The position numbers were made by a program, and so were the translations under genes. Below, one piece after another: positions 1-5,071 of a stretch of 5,636 nucleotides of DNA. Each line of letters opens with the position of its first letter. Position 1 is the first letter of the stretch. The notes under the pieces are model-generated. The model did no database searches and was not told the DNA's origin. It was given only the letters and a program-made list of their open reading frames with translations. This DNA comes from Bifidobacterium breve (lineage in GTDB: Bacteria > Actinomycetota > Actinomycetes > S36-B12): contig CALPZT020000127.1 of the NCBI GenBank assembly GCA_943328365.2, positions 1 to 5,636 on the forward strand. The letters are read 5' to 3'.

Positions 1-1037
1 CCGCCGAACGCGCGCGGGTTCTTGCCCGTCGCCTCGCTCACCATGAGCAGCAGGCCGAGCGCGGCCGGGTCTGCGGCGCCGTCCTTCGTGGTCGTGAATG
101 CTCGCGCATTGGCGGCGAGGGTTGCGGTGGCCTTCGACACTGCTGGCTTTCCGTAGCCTGCTGCCACGAGTGCGACGACAGACGAGGCGGTCGACGTGTA
201 GTCGGGCCCGGTGCCGAAGGATGAGTCGAGCGCGCCCTTCGCCATGATCTTCTTGCTCAGGTAGCTCGCGACCTTCTGGGTCGTGGAACGCGAGCAGGCG
301 GGGGAACCCGCGAGCTTCTTCGGACCGGACACTGGCACCGCTGCCGTGAGGCCGAGCATGCCCTGAGAGCTTGCTGCGCCGTCCGGCTTGGACCCCTTCT
401 GGTAGCTCAGCCCGCCACCGTCGGCCGACGTGCACGGGGCGACGAGGGTTCCGAGGAACGTGGCGCCTGCCACGTAGGCGGGCACCTGGAAGTTCGGCGC
501 CTGCGTCATGACGGCGGCAAGTGAGAGGCCGGTCGAGTTCGCATCCGATGCGCCGCCCGGGAAGAAGGGCCAGCCGCCGTCCTTCAACTGCTGCTTGCCG
601 AGCCAGGCGCCGGCGCGATCAGCTGCGCTCACGATCCTCGTCAGTGTGCCTGCGGGTGCCTTCCCGGCATCGTCGAGCGCCATGAGCGCGGCGATGGCAG
701 CGGCCGTCGAGTTGGTGTCAGGACCGGTGGAGTTCACCGGATCGCTGGGGCCGCAGGGCGTAGCGAGGTTGGCCCGGTAGGCCTGGAATGAGCCGTCGGC
801 GCACTGCTGGTCGAGGAGCCAGGTGACGGCCGGGGCGGACGGCGCCACGCCGACCGCAGCAAGCCCGATCATCGCCACTGCTTGGCGAAAGACGCCGTCG
901 TACGTCGGGTCGGCGCTTCCGTAGAGGCCAGTCGTTGCGGAGGGGGCGGCGAGAGCCGGCGTTTGGCCGACGGACACGAGGGCGAGCGCTGCCGCAGCGG
1001 CAACGGCCGCGATCGTGATGGTTGGGCGTGTGGTCAT
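1..1037 (-). CDS. Secreted terpenoid-cyclase/prenyltransferase-repeat protein, B12-riboswitch controlled, likely cobalamin-binding (partial, C-terminus off window)
   Basis: Seen: the minus-strand frame is open from ATG at 1037 to the left edge, giving 345 complete codons and no stop. Residues 1-30 form a signal peptide with an Ala/Val-rich core and a likely ALA|A cleavage site near residue 30, so the protein is exported. The mature part has helical repeats typical of terpenoid-cyclase-like alpha/alpha barrels: WLLDQQCADGSF (73-84), WLGKQQLKDGGW (145-156) and three D-x-x-S-T blocks each followed by an Ala/Leu helix (near 107, 165 and 279). There are four cysteines in the mature part (79, 95, 202, 248), possibly disulfides. 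Known: the N-terminal domain of intrinsic factor and transcobalamin has this fold, and bacterial relatives can carry a C-terminal DUF4430 domain. Inferred: because a B12 riboswitch precedes the gene, the protein probably binds or captures cobalamin outside the cell. It could instead be a structural repeat protein; a true cyclase is unlikely given export. Upstream of ATG, GAAAGAAG serves as a weak Shine-Dalgarno. Confidence 0.88.
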   Translation of the reverse strand, partial: MTTRPTITIAAVAAAAALALVSVGQTPALAAPSATTGLYGSADPTYDGVFRQAVAMIGLAAVGVAPSAPAVTWLLDQQCADGSFQAYRANLATPCGPSDPVNSTGPDTNSTAAAIAALMALDDAGKAPAGTLTRIVSAADRAGAWLGKQQLKDGGWPFFPGGASDANSTGLSLAAVMTQAPNFQVPAYVAGATFLGTLVAPCTSADGGGLSYQKGSKPDGAASSQGMLGLTAAVPVSGPKKLAGSPACSRSTTQKVASYLSKKIMAKGALDSSFGTGPDYTSTASSVVALVAAGYGKPAVSKATATLAANARAFTTTKDGAADPAALGLLLMVSEATGKNPRAFG

Positions 1038-1041
1038 GGTC

Positions 1042-1094
1042 TTCTTTCGTTGATGAGCGGTCCGGGACGATCGCCCGTGACGCCCCCGAAAGAA
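1042..1094 (-). promoter_or_regulatory. Ribosome-binding region with upstream perfect complement (possible sequestering hairpin)
   Basis: On the minus strand CGAAAGAA (1049 to 1042) lies 4 nt before the ATG at 1037 and contains the only Shine-Dalgarno-like purine run. UUCUUUCG (1094 to 1087) is its exact 8-nt reverse complement, 37 nt upstream. Between the arms a small CGGG/CCCG stem (1063-1077, 7-nt loop) shortens the effective loop. The pairing is visible in the sequence. That it blocks ribosome access and is controlled by the upstream B12 aptamer is inference. Confidence 0.5.
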
Positions 1095-1111
1095 CACCCC
1101 TCGCCCGCGAA

Positions 1112-1131
1112 CACTGGCGCGAACGCCAATG
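1112..1131 (-). promoter_or_regulatory. UUCG-loop hairpin in the B12 leader
   Basis: Read on the minus strand, CAUUGGCG and CGCCAGUG pair over 8 bp around a UUCG loop. One pair is a U-G wobble, which pairs only in minus-strand RNA, so the hairpin belongs to this leader. No U-run follows, so it is not a classical terminator. It may be a structural spacer or pause site between the riboswitch and the start codon. Confidence 0.5.
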
Positions 1132-1144
1132 AATGCATGCAAGG

Positions 1145-1168
1145 GGAGACCGGGGTGACCCGGGCTCC
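1145..1168 (-). promoter_or_regulatory. Expression-platform hairpin competing with the post-aptamer stem
   Basis: On the minus strand GGAG, one unpaired C, CCGGG, a short loop, CCCGG, one unpaired U and CUCC form a 9-bp GC-rich stem. Its 5' arm GGAG (1168 to 1165) is also the 3' arm of the alternative stem at 1163-1194, so the two cannot form together. Such exclusivity is expected of a riboswitch expression platform. No U tract follows directly, so it is either a weak intrinsic terminator or a purely structural switch. The fold was made by eye, without energy calculation. Confidence 0.45.
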
Positions 1169-1194
1169 GCACCGTTACCTCGACGGATGGAGCC
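1163..1194 (-). promoter_or_regulatory. Candidate P13-like stem after the B12 box
   Basis: On the minus strand GGCUCC (1194 to 1189) pairs with GGAGCC (1168 to 1163). Inside it CCGU pairs with ACGG around the loop CGAGGUA. A stem-loop just 3' of the B12 box is where cobalamin riboswitches carry P13, whose loop contacts L5 when ligand is bound. Assignment as P13 is inference from position. It shares bases 1163-1168 with the downstream hairpin at 1145-1168. Confidence 0.45.
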
Positions 1195-1196
1195 GC

Positions 1197-1300
1197 TCGC
1201 GATCGCCAGGTACTCCGACTTGCCCTTGCGGGCTCACGGTTGCGGGACAGCGCCGGATTCTCACCGGCTTCCCCTGCGTTCGATCACGTGGATGTAGTTG
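1197..1300 (-). ncRNA. Cobalamin (B12) riboswitch aptamer
   Basis: The minus strand shows the class-defining blocks in the right order: GGGAAGCCGGUGAGAAUCC, then GGCGCUGUCCCGCAACCGUG, a GCCC-GCAA-GGGC hairpin, and the B12 box AGUCGGAGUACCUGGC (1220 to 1205). An 8-bp closing helix, CGUGAUCG (1288 to 1281) with CGAUCGCG (1205 to 1198), joins the two ends of this core. The aptamer senses adenosylcobalamin or a related corrinoid and normally lowers expression of uptake or synthesis genes when B12 is plentiful. It lies about 160 nt upstream of the secreted repeat protein on the same strand, and no other gene intervenes. The outer edges are approximate. Confidence 0.93.
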
Positions 1301-1307
1301 TGGCCGA

Positions 1308-1336
1308 ATCTGACCACGTCCACGACTCGATGTCAA
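1308..1336 (-). promoter_or_regulatory. Promoter of the B12-riboswitch transcript
   Basis: On the minus strand a perfect TTGACA (1336 to 1331) is followed, after 17 bp, by TCAGAT (1313 to 1308) as a degenerate -10. A start near 1301 would place the 5' end of the RNA just before the riboswitch core, as expected. The -35 match is strong and the -10 match weak (3 of 6). Confidence 0.5.
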
Positions 1337-1395
1337 AGATGGGAGTGTGCGGGCCTCGGTGGCGTGCTATGCGAGTCGGCCGGCATCGAGCCGCC

Positions 1396-1401
1396 TAGTC
1401 T
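1396..1401 (+). promoter_or_regulatory. -10 box TAGTCT for a leaderless aldo/keto reductase transcript
   Basis: TAGTCT fits the actinobacterial TANNNT -10 pattern and ends 6 nt before the ATG at 1408. This places transcription start at or next to the start codon. No Shine-Dalgarno is present before the ATG, which fits a leaderless mRNA. A convincing -35 box is not visible. Confidence 0.55.
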
Positions 1402-1407
1402 TCGGGC

Positions 1408-2406
1408 ATGGAGCATCGAAGACTCGGGCGTAGCGGCCTGCTCGTCAGCGAGATCACCTATGGCAACTGGATCACGCACGGCTCTCAGATCGATGACGAT
1501 GCAGCGCGCGCGACCGTTCATGCTGCGCTCGATGCCGGGATCACGACCTTCGATACCGCCGACGTCTATGCAGGCACCCGGGCGGAGTCGGTGCTCGGCC
1601 GCGCCCTCGAGGGCCAGCGGCGCGAGGGCGTCGAGATCTGCACGAAGGTGTACTTCCCGACGGGGCCGGGGGTGAATGACCGAGGCCTCTCGCGAAAGCA
1701 CATCATGGAGTCGATCAACGGCTCCCTGCGCAGGCTGCAGACGGATTACGTCGATCTCTATCAGGCCCACCGGTTCGACCACTTCACGCCGCTCGAGGAG
1801 ACCCTGCGGGCCTTCGACGATCTCGTGAGATCAGGCAAGGTGCTGTATGTCGGGGTTTCGGAGTGGACGGCCGATGAGATCCGGGCGGCGGCGCGTATCG
1901 CGGACGAGATGGGCTTTGATCGCCTCGTGTCGAACCAGCCTCAGTATTCGATGCTGTGGCGGGTGATCGAGGCCGAGGTCGTGCCTGCCTGCGAGGAGCT
2001 CGGAGTCGGGCAGATTGTCTGGTCGCCAGTCGCGCAGGGCGTGCTCACCGGCAAGTATCAGCCAGGTCAGGTGCTCCCCGCGGAGAGCCGGGCGGTTGGT
2101 CCGGAGCCGGGCAGCCTCGAGGCCAGGTTTCTCAATGACGAGACGCTCACGGCGGTGCAAGGGGTGCTGCCGATCGCCGCAGACCTGGGCCTGACTCCCG
2201 CGCAGCTTGCTATCGCCTGGGTCCTGCGCAATCCCAATGTGTCGTCGGCGATCATCGGCGCGTCAAGGCCGGAGCAGGTGGCGGAGAACGCGAAGGCGTC
2301 CGGCATCGTCCTGCCCGCCGATGCCATCGACGCCATTGACGCGGCGCTCGGCAGTATCGTCCAGACTGATCCTCGGCTCACCTCGTCGCCGAACCCGCGA
2401 CCATAG
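1408..2406 (+). CDS. Aldo/keto reductase, Kv-beta/YghZ-like group
   Basis: A 332-residue NADPH-dependent oxidoreductase with a (beta/alpha)8 barrel, expected in the cytosol; it reduces an aldehyde or ketone of unknown identity. Seen: the N-terminus MEHRRLGRSGLLVSEITYG is typical of the family. The catalytic tetrad is complete: D49 and Y54 in FDTADVY, K80 in TKVYF and H121 in YQAHRFD. YVGVSEW near 140 and the cofactor-phosphate region IIGASRPEQVAENAKA near 280-295 are also family signatures. Length is normal. ATG at 1408 is chosen because the conserved N-terminus starts there and a TANNNT box lies 6 nt upstream. The gene diverges from the B12-controlled gene, sharing a 370-bp intergenic region, but nothing shows a shared function. 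A small protein gene follows 45 nt downstream. Confidence 0.93.
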   Translation: MEHRRLGRSGLLVSEITYGNWITHGSQIDDDAARATVHAALDAGITTFDTADVYAGTRAESVLGRALEGQRREGVEICTKVYFPTGPGVNDRGLSRKHIMESINGSLRRLQTDYVDLYQAHRFDHFTPLEETLRAFDDLVRSGKVLYVGVSEWTADEIRAAARIADEMGFDRLVSNQPQYSMLWRVIEAEVVPACEELGVGQIVWSPVAQGVLTGKYQPGQVLPAESRAVGPEPGSLEARFLNDETLTAVQGVLPIAADLGLTPAQLAIAWVLRNPNVSSAIIGASRPEQVAENAKASGIVLPADAIDAIDAALGSIVQTDPRLTSSPNPRP

Positions 2407-2439
2407 GCAACAGACGAACTCAACGTTCTACCCCTCGAC

Positions 2440-2445
2440 AAGGAG
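2440..2445 (+). promoter_or_regulatory. Shine-Dalgarno AAGGAG of the 70-residue protein
   Basis: AAGGAG lies 6 nt before the ATG at 2452 and fixes this start over other in-frame possibilities. It is the strongest ribosome-binding site in the window, in contrast to the absent one of the reductase just upstream. Confidence 0.8.
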
Positions 2446-2451
2446 ATTGCG

Positions 2452-2664
2452 ATGCAGTGGACCTGGCGTTACGAGAAGGCCGACGGCACGGTTGTCGATG
2501 CACTGCCCGACACGGTGGTCTCGGGCGGCTTTCCATCGCAGTCCGAGGCGGAGTCGTGGATCGGGGAGTCGTGGCGCGACCTGCTCGAGGCCGGCATCGA
2601 TCAGGTGACGCTCCTCGAGGGGGATCGCGTCGTCTACGGCCCGATGGGCCTCCAAGAGGCGTAG
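2452..2664 (+). CDS. Conserved small actinobacterial protein of unknown function
   Basis: A 70-residue acidic protein beginning MQWTWRYEKADG and ending VVYGPMGLQEA, with no signal peptide, membrane helix or cysteine. It looks like a small compact alpha/beta domain: an aromatic N-terminal strand (WTWRYE), a helix around residues 29-46 (SQSEAESWIGESWRDLLE), then strands in QVTLLEGDRVVYGPM. I recall similar short proteins (MQWTWRY start, SEAE-WIGE-WR-LL middle, VYGPM end) as widespread in Actinomycetota without an assigned role. The strong Shine-Dalgarno and family-like pattern support a real gene. It follows the aldo/keto reductase by 45 nt and may share its transcript. No function can be given. 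Confidence 0.88.
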   Translation: MQWTWRYEKADGTVVDALPDTVVSGGFPSQSEAESWIGESWRDLLEAGIDQVTLLEGDRVVYGPMGLQEA

Positions 2665-2686
2665 CCACGCAGGTGGTGGTGCCAGA

Positions 2687-2734
2687 AGCTCCCGCCGTTT
2701 CATCCATCATCTGGGTCAAACGGCGAAGGGGGCT
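2687..2734. terminator. Inverted repeat between convergent genes, probable bidirectional terminator
   Basis: CGCCGTTT (2693-2700) and AAACGGCG (2718-2725) are perfect inverted repeats around a 17-nt loop. Beyond a 3-nt AAG bulge the stem extends by six pairs, AGCTCC (2687-2692) with GGGGCT (2729-2734), one a T-G wobble on this strand. It fills most of the gap between the stop at 2664 and the opposing stop at 2734-2736. No T-run follows on either side, which is common in actinobacterial terminators. Function is inferred from position and symmetry. Confidence 0.6.
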
Positions 2735-3333
2735 TACGTCTTCGGGGCTCCGCCGCGCTTGACCCGCGGGGGTGGCAGGCGCAGCCGGCGCAGCTGGAGC
2801 GTGCGCAGTGCGCCGTAGAGCAAGATGCCCTTGCGATCCTTCGGATCGGGGAACTTCTTCTTCGCCCGCATGCTCAGCTGGACGAGCAGGACGATCATGT
2901 CGACCGCGATCATGGCGGTGAAGGCGAAGAACGCGATCGACACCCAGGTCTGCACGGTCTGCTGCTTGATGAACCCGAGGAGCAGCACGCCCACGGCCAC
3001 GAAGATGAACACCTCGGCGAGCGTGAATCGGGCATCGACGAAGTCGCGGGTGAAGGACTTGGCCGGCCCCTGGTCTCGGAGGGGCATGTAGCGCTCGTCG
3101 CCCGCCATCATCCCCCGGCGCTGGGTGGCCCGGGCCTCACGGTCACGTTCGCGGGTGGCCTTCTTGGCAGCCTTCGGATCCTTCGGGATCTTGATCTGCT
3201 GCTTTCGGGCGGCCTCGGCCTCACGGCGCGATGGGGTGGGGCGGCCCTTGCCAGCCTCGTGGCCGGCGTCCGAAGTGGCGCCGCCGGCGTCGGTGGGCTC
3301 TGGGGTCGATGACTTGTCGCTGCGTCCGAACAT
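2734..3333 (-). CDS. DUF3043 family membrane protein
   Basis: A 199-residue actinobacterial membrane protein of unknown role. Order of parts: MFGRSDK start; a charged, Ala/Gly/Pro-rich cytosolic N-terminus with the conserved stretches GKGRPTPSRREAEAAR (28-43) and GMMAGDERYMPLRDQGPAK (74-92); two membrane helices near 104-122 and 130-153; and a basic C-terminal tail with ALRTLQLRRLRLPPPRVKRG (175-194). These blocks are recognised as DUF3043. The frame stays open upstream to an ATG at 3426, but 3333 is chosen because family members begin MFGR and a TANNNT box lies 6 nt before it. The gene is divergent from pspA with 92 bp between the starts and convergent with the 70-residue protein. Neighbourhood to an envelope-stress operon is suggestive only. 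Confidence 0.9.
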   Translation of the reverse strand: MFGRSDKSSTPEPTDAGGATSDAGHEAGKGRPTPSRREAEAARKQQIKIPKDPKAAKKATRERDREARATQRRGMMAGDERYMPLRDQGPAKSFTRDFVDARFTLAEVFIFVAVGVLLLGFIKQQTVQTWVSIAFFAFTAMIAVDMIVLLVQLSMRAKKKFPDPKDRKGILLYGALRTLQLRRLRLPPPRVKRGGAPKT

Positions 3334-3339
3334 CGCCCG

Positions 3340-3345
3340 AGCGTA
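3340..3345 (-). promoter_or_regulatory. -10 box TACGCT for leaderless DUF3043 transcript
   Basis: Read on the minus strand, TACGCT is followed by CGGGCG and then ATG. The TANNNT box ends 6 nt before the start codon, the same geometry as at the aldo/keto reductase. No Shine-Dalgarno is present. This supports both leaderless translation and the MFGR start. No clear -35 is seen. Confidence 0.55.
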
Positions 3346-3387
3346 CTGCCCTTCGGCGGCGGCTCGCGCAAGCCGTGGGCCACGTTC

Positions 3388-3393
3388 TATTGT
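3388..3393 (+). promoter_or_regulatory. -10 box TATTGT of the pspA operon
   Basis: TATTGT (TANNNT) sits 32 nt before the pspA start, giving a short leader that holds a Shine-Dalgarno AGGGAG at 3413-3418, 7 nt before ATG 3426. A -35 element is not obvious at the right distance, so the promoter may need an alternative sigma factor or activator. That last point is inference. Confidence 0.45.
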
Positions 3394-3425
3394 GGACAGA
3401 ACCATCCGGCCTAGGGAGAGCAGCA

Positions 3426-4154
3426 ATGGGACTTTGGAAGCGCGCCACCATGATCTTCAAGTCGAAGGCGAGCAAGGCCCTCGACTCGGCGGAGGATCCC
3501 CGCGAAACCCTCGACTACTCCTATGAGAAGCAGCTCGAACTGCTGCAGCAGGTGCGTCGCGGCGTTGCAGATGTCGCGACAAGCCGCAAGCGCATCGAGC
3601 TGCAGATCCAGAGCCTCGATCAGCAGGTTGCCAAGCTCGAGCAGCAGGCGAAGGCAGCACTTGCCGGCGGCCGCGAGGACCTCGCCCGTGAAGCGCTCAC
3701 CCGCGCGAGCGGCCTTCATCAGCAGGTCGCCGACCTCCAGACCCAGCTCGCCGCGCTGCAGGCACAGGAGGAGAAGCTCGTCACGGCCTCCCAGCAGCTG
3801 CAAGCCAAGGTCGAGGCGTTCCGGACGAAGAAGGAGACCATCAAGGCCACCTACTCCGCAGCCGAGGCGCAGACGAAGATCAATGAGGCCTACGCGGGAA
3901 TCTCCTCCGAGCTCGGCGATGTCGGCCTCGCGGTGTCGCGGGCCGAGGACAAGACGGCCCAGATGCAGGCCCGCGCCAGCGCAATCGATGAGCTCGTGGC
4001 ATCAGGTGCCCTCGAGGACACGACCGGCCTCGGCAAGGACCGGATCACCGCTGAGCTCGAGGCGATGGCCAGCGAGCAGGAGGTCAACGCCCAGCTTGAG
4101 GCGATGAAGCGAGAGCTCGGGCCCGCCGGAAAGCCAGAGGCAATCGGGGGCTGA
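3426..4154 (+). CDS. pspA: PspA/IM30 family envelope-stress protein
   Basis: A 242-residue peripheral membrane protein of the ESCRT-III superfamily that oligomerises on damaged inner membrane and limits proton leakage. Seen: a short amphipathic N-terminal helix MGLWKRATMIFKSKASKAL, the EDP motif (23-25), then an almost unbroken Gln/Glu/Lys/Ala-rich coiled coil from about 27 to 150. A third helical part includes the family-like RASAIDELVASGAL (183-196), followed by a short Gly/Pro-rich tail. Length is normal. The frame is open further upstream, but ATG 3426 is chosen for its Shine-Dalgarno (AGGGAG, 7 nt away) and the match of MGLWKR to the family start. It is the first gene of a tight operon: htpX starts 6 nt after its stop, and pspAB follows. 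Confidence 0.94.
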   Translation: MGLWKRATMIFKSKASKALDSAEDPRETLDYSYEKQLELLQQVRRGVADVATSRKRIELQIQSLDQQVAKLEQQAKAALAGGREDLAREALTRASGLHQQVADLQTQLAALQAQEEKLVTASQQLQAKVEAFRTKKETIKATYSAAEAQTKINEAYAGISSELGDVGLAVSRAEDKTAQMQARASAIDELVASGALEDTTGLGKDRITAELEAMASEQEVNAQLEAMKRELGPAGKPEAIGG

Positions 4155-4160
4155 AGTCCA

Positions 4161-5066
4161 GTGGCGAAGACGAGGTACGGCACCGACCGTGGCCTGACCG
4201 TCCGCATGGCCGGAACCGTCGTCGGCCTCGGCGTCCTGTATGTCGTCCTCGCCGGGGTCCTCTACGCCGTTGGCATGAACGCGGTCGTCGTCATCGGCAT
4301 CAGCGCGGGCGTGCTCTTCTGCCAGTGGTGGTTCTCCGACTCCCTTGCCCTCGCGGCAAGCAAGGCGGTCATCGTCACTCCTCAGGAAGCCCCAGTGCTG
4401 CACTCGATCGTTGACCGGCTCTGCGCTCTCGCCGACATGGACAAGCCGCGGGTCGGCATCGCCAACACCGACGTCCCGAATGCCTTCGCGACCGGCCGGA
4501 GCGCGAACCGCTCGGTCGTTGTCGTCACGACCGGCCTCCTGCGCCGCCTTGATCAGGAGGAGCTCGAGGGAGTGCTCGCCCACGAGCTGTCGCATGTGGC
4601 GCACCGCGATGTCACGGTCATGACCATTGCGTCCTTCACGGCGATCCTCGCCGGCTTCATCGCCCGCACGGCGATGTGGGGGTCGATGGGCCGTGATCGT
4701 CGCGACCAGAATGCCGCGGTCGTCTTCATCGTCGTGACCCTCGTCAGCCTCGTCGTCTACGCCGTCTCGTATGTCCTCATCCGTGCGCTATCGAGGTACC
4801 GCGAACTTGGCGCTGACCGCGGGGGAGCGCTCATCACCGGGCGGCCATCCGCGCTCGCCCGGGCCCTTCAGAAGATCTCGGGTGACATGGCGCAGATTCC
4901 GACTCGCGACCTTCGCGCGATGGAGCCGGTGAGCGCCTTCGCGTTCTTCCCGGCACTCGGAGGAGGCAGGGGCTTCAGCCTCGAGGGCCTCCTCGCCACG
5001 CACCCACCGCTCGACAAGCGGCTGGCCCAGCTCGCGAGGATCTCCGCCGAACTCGGCGACCGCTGA
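4161..5066 (+). CDS. htpX: HtpX-like M48 membrane zinc metalloprotease
   Basis: A 301-residue integral membrane endopeptidase that degrades misfolded membrane proteins on the cytoplasmic side. Seen: hydrophobic helices near 16-38 and 40-58, the zinc-binding HELSH motif at 141-145 within VLAHELSHVAHRD, helices near 151-171 and 184-208, the third zinc ligand E215 in SRYRELGADR, and the C-terminal THPPLDKRL (280-288) that is usual in HtpX. All catalytic residues are present (H141, E142, H145, E215) and length matches the family. The start is GTG, 6 nt after the pspA stop, with only a weak purine run before it, so translation is probably coupled to pspA. Its place between pspA and pspAB points to joint control under membrane stress. 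Confidence 0.93.
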   Translation: MAKTRYGTDRGLTVRMAGTVVGLGVLYVVLAGVLYAVGMNAVVVIGISAGVLFCQWWFSDSLALAASKAVIVTPQEAPVLHSIVDRLCALADMDKPRVGIANTDVPNAFATGRSANRSVVVVTTGLLRRLDQEELEGVLAHELSHVAHRDVTVMTIASFTAILAGFIARTAMWGSMGRDRRDQNAAVVFIVVTLVSLVVYAVSYVLIRALSRYRELGADRGGALITGRPSALARALQKISGDMAQIPTRDLRAMEPVSAFAFFPALGGGRGFSLEGLLATHPPLDKRLAQLARISAELGDR

Positions 5067-5071
5067 CCGCC

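Noticed and set aside
1134..1141. TGCATGCA palindrome in the B12 leader
   Set aside because: An isolated 8-bp palindrome without a second copy or known binding motif; no support for a function.
508..1313. Plus-strand open frames of 90 and 143 codons over the left region
   Set aside because: They lie opposite the secreted repeat protein and the riboswitch leader. Their Arg/Gly/Ser-rich composition shows no family pattern, and the minus-strand frame has a signal peptide and motifs.
1300..1317. Imperfect inverted repeat GTGGTC/GGCCAC (minus strand) across the proposed -10 of the B12 transcript, as a possible operator
   Set aside because: It is only 6 pairs including a wobble, and regulation is already explained by the riboswitch; it may be chance in GC-rich DNA.
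1298..1675. Plus-strand 125-codon frame and the opposing 149-codon minus frame at the start of the reductase
   Set aside because: Both overlap the conserved aldo/keto reductase N-terminus in other frames and have low-complexity composition expected of GC-rich shadow frames.
3231..3425. Possible 65-residue upstream extension of PspA
   Set aside because: The extension is Arg/Trp-rich, overlaps the DUF3043 gene and the promoter region, and the family start MGLWKR at 3426 has its own Shine-Dalgarno.
3334..3426. Possible 31-residue upstream extension of DUF3043
   Set aside because: It would start inside the pspA start codon region. MFGR at 3333 fits the family start and has a TANNNT box at leaderless distance.
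4002..4604. 200-codon minus-strand frame across the pspA/htpX junction
   Set aside because: Asp/Glu/His-rich shadow frame opposite two well-recognised genes; no family features or ribosome-binding site.
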